DNA of 42,388 nucleotides from Gemmatimonadales bacterium. GTDB lineage: Bacteria; Gemmatimonadota; Gemmatimonadetes; Gemmatimonadales; GWC2-71-9. A program made the translations under genes and the position numbers. The stretch is from the NCBI GenBank assembly GCA_013813435.1, contig JACCRS010000103.1, forward strand, positions 1 through 42,388. Reading direction: 5' to 3'. Under the pieces are notes generated by a model. It searched no databases. It was not told the origin of the DNA and saw only the letters and a list, made by a program, of their open reading frames with translations. Of this stretch, positions 17,207-25,722 are shown piece by piece (the first letter of the stretch is position 1; the number at the start of each line of letters is the position of its first letter).

Positions 17207-17854
17207 ATGATGCCTCGTCCATATGTCGTCACATCGCTCAAGCAGTTGCTCGTCATCGCTTCGCCTGGCCGGGAAGACATCATCGACGCCGTGGGCCTCA
17301 TAGGGCCCTGCGCCGTTACCGAGCTAGCTCATCTGGTCGGGCGTTCCCGGCATGCCCTTTATTATCACGTGCGGGCACTTCGGGATTGCGGACTGCTCGT
17401 GGAAACCCGCCACTCGGGAGAGGGACGGAAACCAACGGCCCGCTATGACCTGCCCGGCAGACCGCTATCAGTGCGCTATGATCTGAGCAGCGAGCGGGCG
17501 AAGCGCGCGGTCATCGCGCTGGCCCGGACACGACTGCGTAGCGCGGCGCGTGGCTTTGTGCTCGCTTGTCGACCAGATGTAGCGACCGTCGAAGGCCCTC
17601 GGAGGAACCTCTGGGTAACTCGGTGGAAGGGATGGTTGTCCGACCGGGAGTTGGAGAAAGTCAATGGGCACCTGACCAAGCTGGTCGAGTTACTGAAGCA
17701 CGATGCGGGGGCGTCTCGTGCCGGCCGAAGACCTCACGAAGTCACCTTCGCGCTGGCTCCCATCGTTCCGAAGGCCCCACCAACCGTTAGCCGTCGGCGG
17801 CGGGGTCGCCCCGCCCGCTCGGCTCACGTTCGTCGCCCGCTGCGAATAGCTTAG
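17207..17854 (+). CDS. Winged helix-turn-helix transcriptional regulator
   Basis: A 215-residue protein. Residues about 15-75 form an ArsR/MarR-like winged helix (PGREDIIDAVGLIGPCAVTELAHLVG...ALYYHVRALRDCGLL), with a wing containing GRKPTARYDL. The C-terminal part is basic and low in complexity (SRRRRGRPARSAHV). No ligand motif is recognised. It is divergent from the serine hydrolase remnant, which may once have been its target. Start codons ATG-ATG at 17207/17210 lack a visible ribosome site. Confidence 0.82.
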   Translation: MMPRPYVVTSLKQLLVIASPGREDIIDAVGLIGPCAVTELAHLVGRSRHALYYHVRALRDCGLLVETRHSGEGRKPTARYDLPGRPLSVRYDLSSERAKRAVIALARTRLRSAARGFVLACRPDVATVEGPRRNLWVTRWKGWLSDRELEKVNGHLTKLVELLKHDAGASRAGRRPHEVTFALAPIVPKAPPTVSRRRRGRPARSAHVRRPLRIA

Positions 17855-17947
17855 GGTCGGCCAGGGCCCGTCGCGCAGCTTCATGAAACGCGGACTGATG
17901 GGGATGCATTTAGTAATCGGTCGACGAAATCGTGGGAGATCAATTTG

Positions 17948-19726
17948 GTGTCGAGAGCGCTCCGCTGTATCTGCCTCCTGACGGTGGTCAGCTTCCTGGC
18001 CGGCGCTCAGCCACTGCCAGCTCAGGCCGGTGTGCGGGTGGACACCGGTCTCGCCGTGCCCATGCGCGACGGTGTCATGCTGCGAGCCGACGTGTGGCGC
18101 CCCAGCACGGATGGACGATTTCCGGTGCTGGTCTACCGCACTCCCTATGATCGCAGTGCTGGAAGTGCGGCGGAGCTGGTCCGGGCCGCCGTTGCCCGCG
18201 GCTACGCCGTCGTGCTGCAGGACGTCCGCGGTCGCTACGGCTCCGGTGGCGAGTTCGAGCCCTACCGCCACGAGGGGAAGGACGGATACGATACCATCGA
18301 GTGGGCGGCGCGTCAGCCCTGGTCCAGCGGAGCCGTCGGGACGTTCGGACTGTCATACCCGGGTGCGGTTCAGTGGCTTGCCGCCATCGAGCAGCCGCCG
18401 GCCCTCAAGGCCATGGTGCCCGCTATGACCTACCATGCTCCGGAGAGCTTCTGGTATTCCGGTGGGGTATGGGACGGCTCCTGGCTGGATTGGACCTGGT
18501 TCAACATCGCCCCCGATCTGCGCCGGAGACTCGACCGACCCGGCCCCCGCACCGAGGAGGCCGCCTCCGCCGCCTGGAAACGTGATGGACCTCGCGCCCG
18601 CCGGCATCGCCCACTCCGCACGCTACCGGACTTCAAGGATGTCGCCCCGTGGTACTACGAGTGGATGCGCCATCCGCCGAGGGATCCCTGGTGGAGCTGG
18701 GCCACGGTGGAGGGTCGCTACCCCCGGGTTCGAGCCGCGGTACTGAACCTCTCGGGATGGTTCGACGAGCCATACGGCCCGGTCGGCGCGGTGGCCAACT
18801 ACCAGGGTCTGGTCTCGGCTCGGCAGCCGCCTCGCGCAGGGTTGATCCTGGGCGCATGGGCCCACGGCGTCGGGGCGGTGGGCAATACCAAGGCGGGGGA
18901 CCGCGACTTCGGGAAAGACGCAGGGCTCGACTACACGGCGGCGGTGCTGGGGTGGATGGACCGCTACGTGAAGGAGGTTCCCGATTCAGGTGAGGGTGAA
19001 CCTCCGGTTCGGGTGTTTGTGATGGGCGTCAATCGGTGGCGCACCGCGGACCGGTGGCCGTGGCCCGGCACCCGTGCCGACACGCTCTATCTCCAACCGC
19101 CGGACGGTCGCAGCAAGGCCGGACGCCTTCTCCCTGAGCCGGCCACTGCGGGGCGGGACCCCACCCTCATCCCCTCCGACCCGACCGCTCCCCTGGCCGA
19201 CCCCTTCGAGGGCCGAGCCGGTGCGCACGACTATCGCGCCCTGCTGGGCCGTCGCCAGCTGGCGGTGTTCGAGACTTCACCCTTCACCGCGCCACATGAA
19301 ATCATTGGGCCGGTGGTGGCCGAGTTCGCCATGAGCGCGACCGTGCCGGATTACGATGTCTGGCTACAGCTGTACGACATTGCGCCTGACGGCACGGCCT
19401 GGAATCTCTCCAGTCCGGGCACCGCCCTGCTCCGGGCGAGCTACCGCCAGGGCGGTCCGGACCGCCACCTGGTCGTAAAGGGCGAGGTGGTCCGGTTGAA
19501 GCTGGACCGGCTTCTCACAGCCAACCGGTTCCTTCCCGGCCACCGCCTCCGCATCGTGGTCTCGACCGCGTTCTTTCCGTTGTTCTCGGTCAACCCCCAG
19601 ACCGGCGCGCAGGAGTTCGAGACGTCGGAGACTGGAGCAGGTGAGGTGCGTATCCACCACTCGCGGCCGCACGTGTCGCGGATCATTCTTCCCGCGGTAT
19701 CCTTGGCTGCGGCCCCCAATGATTGA
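17948..19726 (+). CDS. CocE/NonD family hydrolase, exported
   Basis: A protein of about 592 residues with an N-terminal signal peptide (RCICLLTVVSFLAGAQPLPAQAG) and an alpha/beta hydrolase domain of the CocE/X-Pro dipeptidyl peptidase type. The nucleophile is in GTFGLSYPG (S about 136), a WFDEPYGP aspartate loop and AWAHGVG histidine loop follow, and the jelly-roll C-terminal domain begins near 380. Family members cleave esters, amides or acylated peptides; the substrate here is unknown. GGGAG upstream fits either GTG 17948 or TTG 17945, and I prefer GTG. Confidence 0.9.
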   Translation: MSRALRCICLLTVVSFLAGAQPLPAQAGVRVDTGLAVPMRDGVMLRADVWRPSTDGRFPVLVYRTPYDRSAGSAAELVRAAVARGYAVVLQDVRGRYGSGGEFEPYRHEGKDGYDTIEWAARQPWSSGAVGTFGLSYPGAVQWLAAIEQPPALKAMVPAMTYHAPESFWYSGGVWDGSWLDWTWFNIAPDLRRRLDRPGPRTEEAASAAWKRDGPRARRHRPLRTLPDFKDVAPWYYEWMRHPPRDPWWSWATVEGRYPRVRAAVLNLSGWFDEPYGPVGAVANYQGLVSARQPPRAGLILGAWAHGVGAVGNTKAGDRDFGKDAGLDYTAAVLGWMDRYVKEVPDSGEGEPPVRVFVMGVNRWRTADRWPWPGTRADTLYLQPPDGRSKAGRLLPEPATAGRDPTLIPSDPTAPLADPFEGRAGAHDYRALLGRRQLAVFETSPFTAPHEIIGPVVAEFAMSATVPDYDVWLQLYDIAPDGTAWNLSSPGTALLRASYRQGGPDRHLVVKGEVVRLKLDRLLTANRFLPGHRLRIVVSTAFFPLFSVNPQTGAQEFETSETGAGEVRIHHSRPHVSRIILPAVSLAAAPND

Positions 19727-19749
19727 GTGAACATCACCGGCGGAAGGCG

Positions 19750-19946
19750 ATGGCCTTCCTCGGCAACCTAATCTACGGAATCGCATTCGGACTTGGGGCG
19801 GCCCGTGCCGCTGTCCCCTCTTTGTCGCGGTCCTGGCGCTGCTGCGCTGGTCGCTCTCGATTCCCGAATACGAGGTTTCGACTCTGACAGTGATCCAAGC
19901 CTACTTCGTCGGTGGGCCCCTGGGCGGAACCGTCTGGGGGAAACAT
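19750..19946 (+). pseudogene. Frameshifted remnant of a small membrane protein
   Basis: Frame 1 from the ATG at 19750 reads MAFLGNLIYGIAFGLGA. Downstream, a different plus frame continues as LFVAVLALLRWSLSIPEYEV and then TLTVIQAYFVGGPLGGTVWG. Together they read as one hydrophobic membrane protein broken by a shift near 19800 and cut short after about 19945. Family not recognised. A sequencing error could cause the shift but not the missing C-terminus. Confidence 0.6.
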
Positions 19947-19993
19947 GGGGAAGGCATGTGCCTCCCCCCTGAGCCCCTCTCTCCACTTACTGC

Positions 19994-22006
19994 TCAGCGA
20001 CGAGACGCGAACTTCGTCTCCTCTCCCAGGTTCCGCACCACCCCTGCCAGCATGCGGACCTTGGCCGAATCCTCTGCCCCACTCACGTCTCCCTCGAGCC
20101 GGGCGACCAGCTCCGTGAGCGCATCCCTGGTCTCGGCCGCCGAGCCCTTCTCCGCCCGCGCCAGCGTCGCCCGGATCTCGGTGATCCTTCCAGCATCCAA
20201 CGCCTTCGACCGCTCCAGCTGATCCACGTACGCCCGAGCCAGCGAGTAGCTCTTGGGCCATACGAACTTCGGCTGCCCCTGGGTGTTCAAATAATCCAGC
20301 TTCACGCTCTTGGCCGCGTCGATCTCGTTCTGCGAGATGAACCCGCTCGGCACCAGCTCGAAGATGTCCAGCCCGCGGGAGATCTCGGAGCTCACCATAA
20401 CGCCGTTGTACCAGTAGACCGACCACGATCCGCCATTTCCCATCCGGGTCGAGTCCACCGGTCCCCGGTCGAAGAAGGCGATCTCCCTCGGATTCCTGGC
20501 ATCGGTCCAGTCGAACACCGAGATGCCGCCCTGGTACCACGCCTGCACCATGACGTCCCGCCCGGGAATCGGGATGAGAGACCCGTTGTGTGCCACGCAG
20601 TTTTCCTCTTGCGTCTGCGCGGCCGGCATCTTGTAGTAACTCTGGAACTTCATCTCCTTCCGATTCTGCAGCGTGAAGATGGCGTTAGCCCCCCACTCCG
20701 GCTTGTCGGTGGCGCGGCACTTCGGCTGGCCCCCGCCGCCCCACTCATCCGAGAAGAGGATCTTGGTGGCGTCGTTGTTGAACGTCGCCGAGTGCCAGTA
20801 GGAGAAATTCGAGTCCGACACGGCGCCGATACGGGTCGGCTGGGTTGGGTTCCGGATGTCGAGCAGCAGCCCGTAACCGCCGCACGCGCCGCCCGCCAGC
20901 CCCATCGCCGGATAGATCGTGATGTCGTGGCACTGGGTGGGGCCGGCGTTGGAATCGGGCATCTGGGCCTGGTGGGCCTTTTCCATCGCCTCGACAATGC
21001 TCGGCAGCGTCTGGCGCAGTGTGGCGCTGTCCGCCGCGGTCGGCGCACCGGTGCCCCCACGCGCCTGAACCAAGCTGTCCAGCATGGGCCCGCTGAACTC
21101 GTCCGGCACCACCTGCTCCTTGCCTTGAACGGTCGCGGTGAACCTCCCCGCGGCCTTTGCCTCCGCGACTTCTTTCTCCGCGGCGGCGATGTCCTCGGGA
21201 GCCTCGCCGTGCTCCGGCGGACGCACCAGACCCTGGAAGATGCGGGGCGAGCTGACGATCGCGGCCCGCTCGGGATTGGCCAGCGGCACCTTGATGACCT
21301 CGATGCGGAACAGTGCTGAGTTGGGGTCCTGGGGCGCGCTGATGCAGTCGGCCAGCTCGCCCACCGGCCGCACCTGCGACGAGCCCGATATGTAGACGTA
21401 CACGTTCTCTTTGTCCTTCGGGTCCACCAGCACCGTATGAGTGTGGGAGCCGCGGCAGGTCTGGACGTTGCCCACGTTTTTAGGGTTGGCGATGTCGGTG
21501 ATGTCGAAGATCCGGATGCCGCGCAACCGGTCGGTGCTCACCGTGTCCTGCACGCCCTGCTCGCCGCAGTCGAGCCGGGCGGCCAAGTTCTCACCCGAGA
21601 CAAACAGCAGGTTCTGGTAGACCGAGACGTCGCTCTGCGAGGCGGGGCATACGTAGGCCGTCTTGAGACTGGGTTGGCGCGGATTGCTGATGTCCCACAC
21701 CTGCCAGCCATTGTAGTTGCCCTGGATGGCGTAGTTGCCGGTGAACGCCAGGTCGGAGTTGGTGACGTCCACGAACTGGGGAGCCGGGGGTGTCTTGGAG
21801 ACCACCCGCAGGTTCCAGATGGCTTCTTGGGCGTCCATCTTCCCCGCTCGAAGTCCCACCCGGGGATCCGGGCTGGGCGCCCGGGTCGACATATCCCCCC
21901 TCGGCGAAGCACCGTCGCCCGAGCTGTTGGAGGTAGAGCGGGCGCACGCCACCGCGGACAGGAGCCCGACGGCGAGCGAGAGGGACCGAAGCGGATTGGG
22001 TACCAT
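19994..22006 (-). CDS. LVIVD-repeat beta-propeller lipoprotein
   Basis: A 670-residue exported lipoprotein: signal GLLSAVAC with the lipid cysteine at C21. The body has propeller-like blades of the LVIVD type (WQVWDISNPRQPSLK, IRIFDITDIANPKNVG, LLLDIRNPTQPTRIG, ISVFDWTDARNPREI). A helical, charged insert lies at about 270-350 and a helical tail follows residue 590. Such propellers are surface or periplasmic scaffolds; no enzyme motif is visible. It lies 26 bases after the DUF305 gene and is probably co-transcribed with it. Confidence 0.87.
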   Translation of the reverse strand: MVPNPLRSLSLAVGLLSAVACARSTSNSSGDGASPRGDMSTRAPSPDPRVGLRAGKMDAQEAIWNLRVVSKTPPAPQFVDVTNSDLAFTGNYAIQGNYNGWQVWDISNPRQPSLKTAYVCPASQSDVSVYQNLLFVSGENLAARLDCGEQGVQDTVSTDRLRGIRIFDITDIANPKNVGNVQTCRGSHTHTVLVDPKDKENVYVYISGSSQVRPVGELADCISAPQDPNSALFRIEVIKVPLANPERAAIVSSPRIFQGLVRPPEHGEAPEDIAAAEKEVAEAKAAGRFTATVQGKEQVVPDEFSGPMLDSLVQARGGTGAPTAADSATLRQTLPSIVEAMEKAHQAQMPDSNAGPTQCHDITIYPAMGLAGGACGGYGLLLDIRNPTQPTRIGAVSDSNFSYWHSATFNNDATKILFSDEWGGGGQPKCRATDKPEWGANAIFTLQNRKEMKFQSYYKMPAAQTQEENCVAHNGSLIPIPGRDVMVQAWYQGGISVFDWTDARNPREIAFFDRGPVDSTRMGNGGSWSVYWYNGVMVSSEISRGLDIFELVPSGFISQNEIDAAKSVKLDYLNTQGQPKFVWPKSYSLARAYVDQLERSKALDAGRITEIRATLARAEKGSAAETRDALTELVARLEGDVSGAEDSAKVRMLAGVVRNLGEETKFASRR

Positions 22007-22032
22007 GACGCGTTCCTTGAAGGGGGAAAGGG

Positions 22033-22716
22033 TTACTGGCTGGGCTCGGCCGAGGGGAGAGTTGCGAGCATCCGCTCCATGCGGGCGACCTCGGTAGACT
22101 GGTCGACGCTTATGTCGTTGGCGAACTTGAACACGGTCTCGTCACGGGCGGCCCCGGGTGTCCCGAACAACTCCTTGACCATGGAGACAGCCCCCCGATG
22201 GTGCTCGATCATGGAAGTGAGGAACAGCCGGTCGAACTCGCCTCCCCTGGCTTGGCGGAGTTGCCGCAGCTGGTCCTCCGTGAGCATTCCCGGCATGGGC
22301 ATGGGGTGATGGGAACCGTGGGTCGTCATCCCCGTACGGGACGGCTGCGGCACCGGTTTCCCCCGGTCCCGAAGCCAGTGCTGCATGGTCACGATCTCGT
22401 CCTGCTGCCCATTGATGATTCGCTCGGCCAAGGTGCGGACCGAGGAATTGGCGCCGTTGTCCGGGGCCCAGGCGGCCATCACCAGCGCCTGGGAGTGATG
22501 CCCGATCATGGCGGACATGAAGCGAACGTCCGCATCGGTATAGGGATAGCGGGCGCTGTCGGCTCGTGCCCGGGCTGCGGCCGCGGGGCCGCCACCCGGA
22601 TCGGGCTGCGGCGACGCCGCCACCGGCCCACCGGTCGAGCTGCTGCATGCGGCCATGGCGCAGAGGGCCAGTAGCGCAACGGCGCTCCTGCGCGAGGGGT
22701 AGGGTGTCATTCTCAT
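22033..22716 (-). CDS. DUF305 family lipoprotein
   Basis: A 227-residue protein with lipobox ALCAMAAC (C24) and a four-helix DUF305 (ferritin-like) domain. The two paired-histidine helices are MSAMIGHHSQALVMA and LTSMIEHHRGAVSM, the signature of this family. DUF305 proteins are often found near metal or copper handling genes, but none is adjacent here. It is the first gene of the unit with the LVIVD lipoprotein and is divergent from the ECF sigma gene, sharing a 139-base region that must hold both promoters. Confidence 0.92.
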   Translation of the reverse strand: MRMTPYPSRRSAVALLALCAMAACSSSTGGPVAASPQPDPGGGPAAAARARADSARYPYTDADVRFMSAMIGHHSQALVMAAWAPDNGANSSVRTLAERIINGQQDEIVTMQHWLRDRGKPVPQPSRTGMTTHGSHHPMPMPGMLTEDQLRQLRQARGGEFDRLFLTSMIEHHRGAVSMVKELFGTPGAARDETVFKFANDISVDQSTEVARMERMLATLPSAEPSQ

Positions 22717-22855
22717 GACATGGATAGTACTATGGCCCCGCCGGGTTGGCAGCGGGGGATCGCGGCGCCCCCGGTGTTATTTTGAAGACTTCCAGGCCAA
22801 CAGTAAGGAAACGTGACAGCAATCCACCCAGCAGATCTGCTCGTATAGATGTTGG

Positions 22856-23494
22856 ATGACCAATGGCGGGCTCGCCCGCCCCTCCGGCCACTCCACTTCA
22901 GGCCAAGCACGCGTGCATGAAGACAAAGATGGCGCCCTTCTCCGTCGCATGGCCGATGGGGAGGAAGCGGCTCTGGGAACACTCTACGATCTCTGGGCCG
23001 AGCGGGTGCATACGCTTGCGTTCTGGATTCTGAAGGATGCCGATGAGGCTGAGGACGTAGTGGAAGAAACCTTCTGGCAGGTATGGCGGACCTCAGGCCA
23101 GTACGACGGCAGACGCTCGGCCGGCGCCACCTGGCTCTTAATGATCGCCCGAAGCCGCGCACTCGACCGGCTGCGGAGCCGGAAAAGGCGGGCGGACTGG
23201 ACCGCGGCTCCCTCTACGGCGAGCGAGCTCCGCGATCAGGCGGGGGCCATGCCGGGTGAGCTCCCCGACATCGGGCTGGAGAGGTCGGAGGGGCAGTCCA
23301 GGCTCGCCTCAGCCATGGGTGATCTGCCTCCGGAACAGCGCTCGGCGCTGGAGATGGCCTACTTCGAGGGGCTCTCGCACGGCGAGATCGCCCAGCGGAC
23401 CTCCCAGCCGCTCGGGACCGTGAAAACCCGCATCCGGCTCGCGATGCAAAAGCTTCGGCGCGGGCTGGGTTCACTTCGGAAGGGAGAGCCATGA
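22856..23494 (+). CDS. ECF RNA polymerase sigma factor
   Basis: A 212-residue ECF sigma factor. Region 2 is at about 30-95 (LYDLWAERVHTLAFWIL, AEDVVEETFWQVWRT) and region 4 at about 148-205 (LPPEQRSALEMAYFEGLSHGEIA, GTVKTRIRLAMQKLR). It overlaps its anti-sigma gene by 4 bases. The first 19 residues are low in hydrophobic content and a GTG at 22913 is an alternative start. Its regulon cannot be deduced; the divergent DUF305 unit and the convergent ferritin-like genes are candidates by proximity. Confidence 0.93.
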   Translation: MTNGGLARPSGHSTSGQARVHEDKDGALLRRMADGEEAALGTLYDLWAERVHTLAFWILKDADEAEDVVEETFWQVWRTSGQYDGRRSAGATWLLMIARSRALDRLRSRKRRADWTAAPSTASELRDQAGAMPGELPDIGLERSEGQSRLASAMGDLPPEQRSALEMAYFEGLSHGEIAQRTSQPLGTVKTRIRLAMQKLRRGLGSLRKGEP

Positions 23495-24057
23495 GCCTCA
23501 CACCGGTCCACGAGGATCTGAAGGAAATGCTCCCCGCGGCCGCACTGCAGATCCTGGAGACTGGGGAGCTGGAGCAGGTAATGGCCCATGTCAGGGACTG
23601 TCCGGAGTGTGAGACCGAGCTCCAGGAGTATCGCGAAGCTGTCACTGCGCTGTCGCTCCGGTTGCCGGCGCGGCAGCTGGATCCGGCCCGCGCTCGGGTC
23701 CTGCGCGCTCGTATCCTGGCCCGGGCCCGGGAGAATCGGTCCGACTCGGAGACTGCCATGCTACCAAGTTTGCCCCGGGCAACAGCCATCATATACCGGT
23801 GGAGCGGGTGGATGGTGGCGGCCGGACTGGGCGGCGTGCTGCTGGTTCATCACTCGATCCACCGGCCGCTGGACCATGGGTGGCTGGTCGCCGCTGTCCT
23901 CCTGGTGATTCTGATCGGCCTCGGCATATACGTCCGGGTTCAGCGAAGCCGGGTGTCCGCCCTGCAAGCCCATCTGGCCGATCTCGGGGCCAAGGGGGAG
24001 CGGGCCGATCGTGGCGGGCCGGGCAGTTGGCACACTCCGGTCCCCCCGCAGCGTTAG
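23491..24057 (+). CDS. Anti-sigma factor with zinc-finger (HxxxCxxC) domain
   Basis: A 188-residue membrane-bound anti-sigma factor. The cytoplasmic N-terminus carries HVRDCPEC (H33, C37, C40), the ZAS zinc motif. Two membrane segments lie at about 100-118 and 128-147, followed by a coiled C-terminal tail (RVQRSRVSALQAHLADLG). It should hold the upstream ECF factor at the membrane; a redox-sensitive zinc site is possible in this motif type but not shown. The gene is closed by a strong terminator. Confidence 0.88.
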   Translation: MSLTPVHEDLKEMLPAAALQILETGELEQVMAHVRDCPECETELQEYREAVTALSLRLPARQLDPARARVLRARILARARENRSDSETAMLPSLPRATAIIYRWSGWMVAAGLGGVLLVHHSIHRPLDHGWLVAAVLLVILIGLGIYVRVQRSRVSALQAHLADLGAKGERADRGGPGSWHTPVPPQR

Positions 24058-24084
24058 CAAAGCGCCGCTGTCGTTTTGCAAAAC

Positions 24085-24113
24085 AAAAACCCGCCGGATG
24101 TCCGGCGGGTTTT
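24085..24113. terminator. Strong bidirectional Rho-independent terminator
   Basis: CCCGCCGGA-TG-TCCGGCGGG is a perfect 9-bp GC stem. It is followed by TTTT on the plus strand and preceded by AAAACAAAAA, which gives a U-run on the minus strand. It separates the anti-sigma gene from the convergent ferritin-like genes and can stop transcription from both sides. Confidence 0.93.
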
Positions 24114-24135
24114 GCTATTCTGACCTCAGCGTAGC

Positions 24136-24897
24136 CTAGGCCACGATGAACGGTGCGGCAATCGCGTTGACCTGATCCATCGTCAACGGCTCGTCGAACG
24201 CCTCCCCCGAGGCCGGAGTTGTGACCCCAGCGCCGGCTTCCTCTCCGGCATATATGGCCGCGAACTGGGCTGGAAGAGTGTTCGCGTTTCCGGTGATCCA
24301 TCCCTTCTCGCCCCGTAGCCGCCGGACCGCTGAGGCGTGGCGGGCTTCGACCGAGTGGATCTGCAGGGCGACGGTCAGGATGGAGTCGTTGGACATCAAC
24401 GCCCCGGCCTGGCCCTTATAGGCCCGAACTCCAGTATCCTCAAAGCCCTGTGACAGAGCTTGGAAGGTCGGGTAATCGGTGAACGGATCGGGTACGATTC
24501 CACCGGCAGTGAAATCGAAGGTGGGCTTCAGAGCCGGTGTCCCACCGCCGGTCATGATGGTGCTGGTCAACAGGGCAACGTGGGCCGCCTCGTGGGTGCT
24601 GATCGGCGTGAATATTCCCAGGTCGCCGGCCGGAATGACGCCGGAGTCTAACCCCATCTGGTAGAAGTCATCCTCCAGGTACTCCAGGGTCAGCGCAAAG
24701 TTGAGCACAGTGATGATATTCGCCGGAAGCGTGGTACCCTGGGCGAAAGCTGATTTGGCCAGAAGCCCGAATGCCACCGGCATGGATGCGATGGCGAGGG
24801 CTCCGGCCATCTTTCCGGATTGCTCCACCGCGCCGCGTCGTGAGACCCGCTCAACCAGCTCGGGATCGAGGGCGCCGAAAATCGTAGTGTTCTTCAT
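24136..24897 (-). CDS. Exported ferritin-like domain protein (desiccation-related type)
   Basis: A 253-residue protein with an SRRGAVEQ twin-arginine-like motif and hydrophobic stretch ending AKSAFAQ near residue 53. The four-helix ferritin-like domain contains LNFALTLEYLEDDFY, HEAAHVALL and HSVEARHASAVR, which supply the usual carboxylate/histidine metal ligands. The second gene of a tandem pair, 15 bases after its homologue. Function in iron or oxidative stress is plausible but unproven. It faces the ECF/anti-sigma pair across the terminator. Confidence 0.87.
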   Translation of the reverse strand: MKNTTIFGALDPELVERVSRRGAVEQSGKMAGALAIASMPVAFGLLAKSAFAQGTTLPANIITVLNFALTLEYLEDDFYQMGLDSGVIPAGDLGIFTPISTHEAAHVALLTSTIMTGGGTPALKPTFDFTAGGIVPDPFTDYPTFQALSQGFEDTGVRAYKGQAGALMSNDSILTVALQIHSVEARHASAVRRLRGEKGWITGNANTLPAQFAAIYAGEEAGAGVTTPASGEAFDEPLTMDQVNAIAAPFIVA

Positions 24898-24912
24898 TGG
24901 GTTCGTGGCTCC

Positions 24913-25623
24913 CTAGGCGGTCGGCAGACCCGACGCGTTGATAGTGGTCGTGATGAAGGGGTCGGCGGCTTGGAGTACAGCGGTCGGAGTCCGCACCACA
25001 TCCAGACCCTGTGCGTTTATCACGTCGCTGCCTGCAAAAGAATCGGCGGTAATCAAGTCGCGAATGGCGGCGGCGTGCCGGGCTTCTACTGACACGATCC
25101 TGCCGGCAGTCACCAGGTTTGCCGGAACGGTGAGCAACTGCCCGGCCCCGTTGTAAGCCGAGACACCCAGATCCTCGAAGGTGCGAGCGGCGCTGAGCAC
25201 GCTGGTCCGGTCAGCCAGGTTCACGCTGGCGAACGTGACCGTGAGATCGGCAATTGCCGCGGCGCCGAGTGCTGCCTTGAAAAAGTCGCGGTGAATGACC
25301 TCGTGGTTCTTGATGTCGGTCAGCATGGTCTGCTCAGCTGCCGGCGCGCCCGCGTAGAAGCTGGCCACTACCTGAGTGTAGAATGCGGCCTCGAGCTGCT
25401 CCAGGGCGTAGGCGTAGTTCAGGACGCCGGTATCCCCCGTTCCCAGGTTGACATCGGTTCCCGGGCCGGTTCCGCCATCATCGTCGTCGTCGTCGCCGCA
25501 CCCCAGCGCCACTACGCCGATGGTAAGACCGGCCCAGTGGAGGAAGGTTCTGCGACCCGTGGTGCGTGCCAAGCGGTCGAGGAAATTGAGCTCCGCCTCT
25601 CCCTGATTTGACCTCGTAGGCAT
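24913..25623 (-). CDS. Exported ferritin-like lipoprotein with Asp-rich linker
   Basis: A 236-residue paralogue of the downstream gene. The N-terminus has a twin-arginine motif and lipobox together (TGRRTFLHWAGLTIGVVALG, C42), followed at once by GDDDDDDGG, encoded by a run of GTC/GAC triplets. The ferritin-like domain has LNYAYALEQLEAAFY, NHEVIHRDFF and SVEARHAAAIRDL. I infer a Tat-exported, membrane-anchored ferritin-like protein; the Asp run could bind cations or serve as a spacer. It shares a transcript with the 24136-24897 gene. Confidence 0.88.
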   Translation of the reverse strand: MPTRSNQGEAELNFLDRLARTTGRRTFLHWAGLTIGVVALGCGDDDDDDGGTGPGTDVNLGTGDTGVLNYAYALEQLEAAFYTQVVASFYAGAPAAEQTMLTDIKNHEVIHRDFFKAALGAAAIADLTVTFASVNLADRTSVLSAARTFEDLGVSAYNGAGQLLTVPANLVTAGRIVSVEARHAAAIRDLITADSFAGSDVINAQGLDVVRTPTAVLQAADPFITTTINASGLPTA

Positions 25624-25722
25624 CTGCCGACTCCTTAGCCTGTGATGTAAGTGATCCCGGTGCGGACCCTGAAATCCTGTGGGACTACGCCCGGGGCATC
25701 CATTTGGATCTCCAAGTCTTTA

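Noticed and set aside
22807-22846. Possible ECF autoregulatory promoter (GGAAAC...CGTAT)
   Set aside because: Spacer of about 29 bases is far too long for an ECF promoter.
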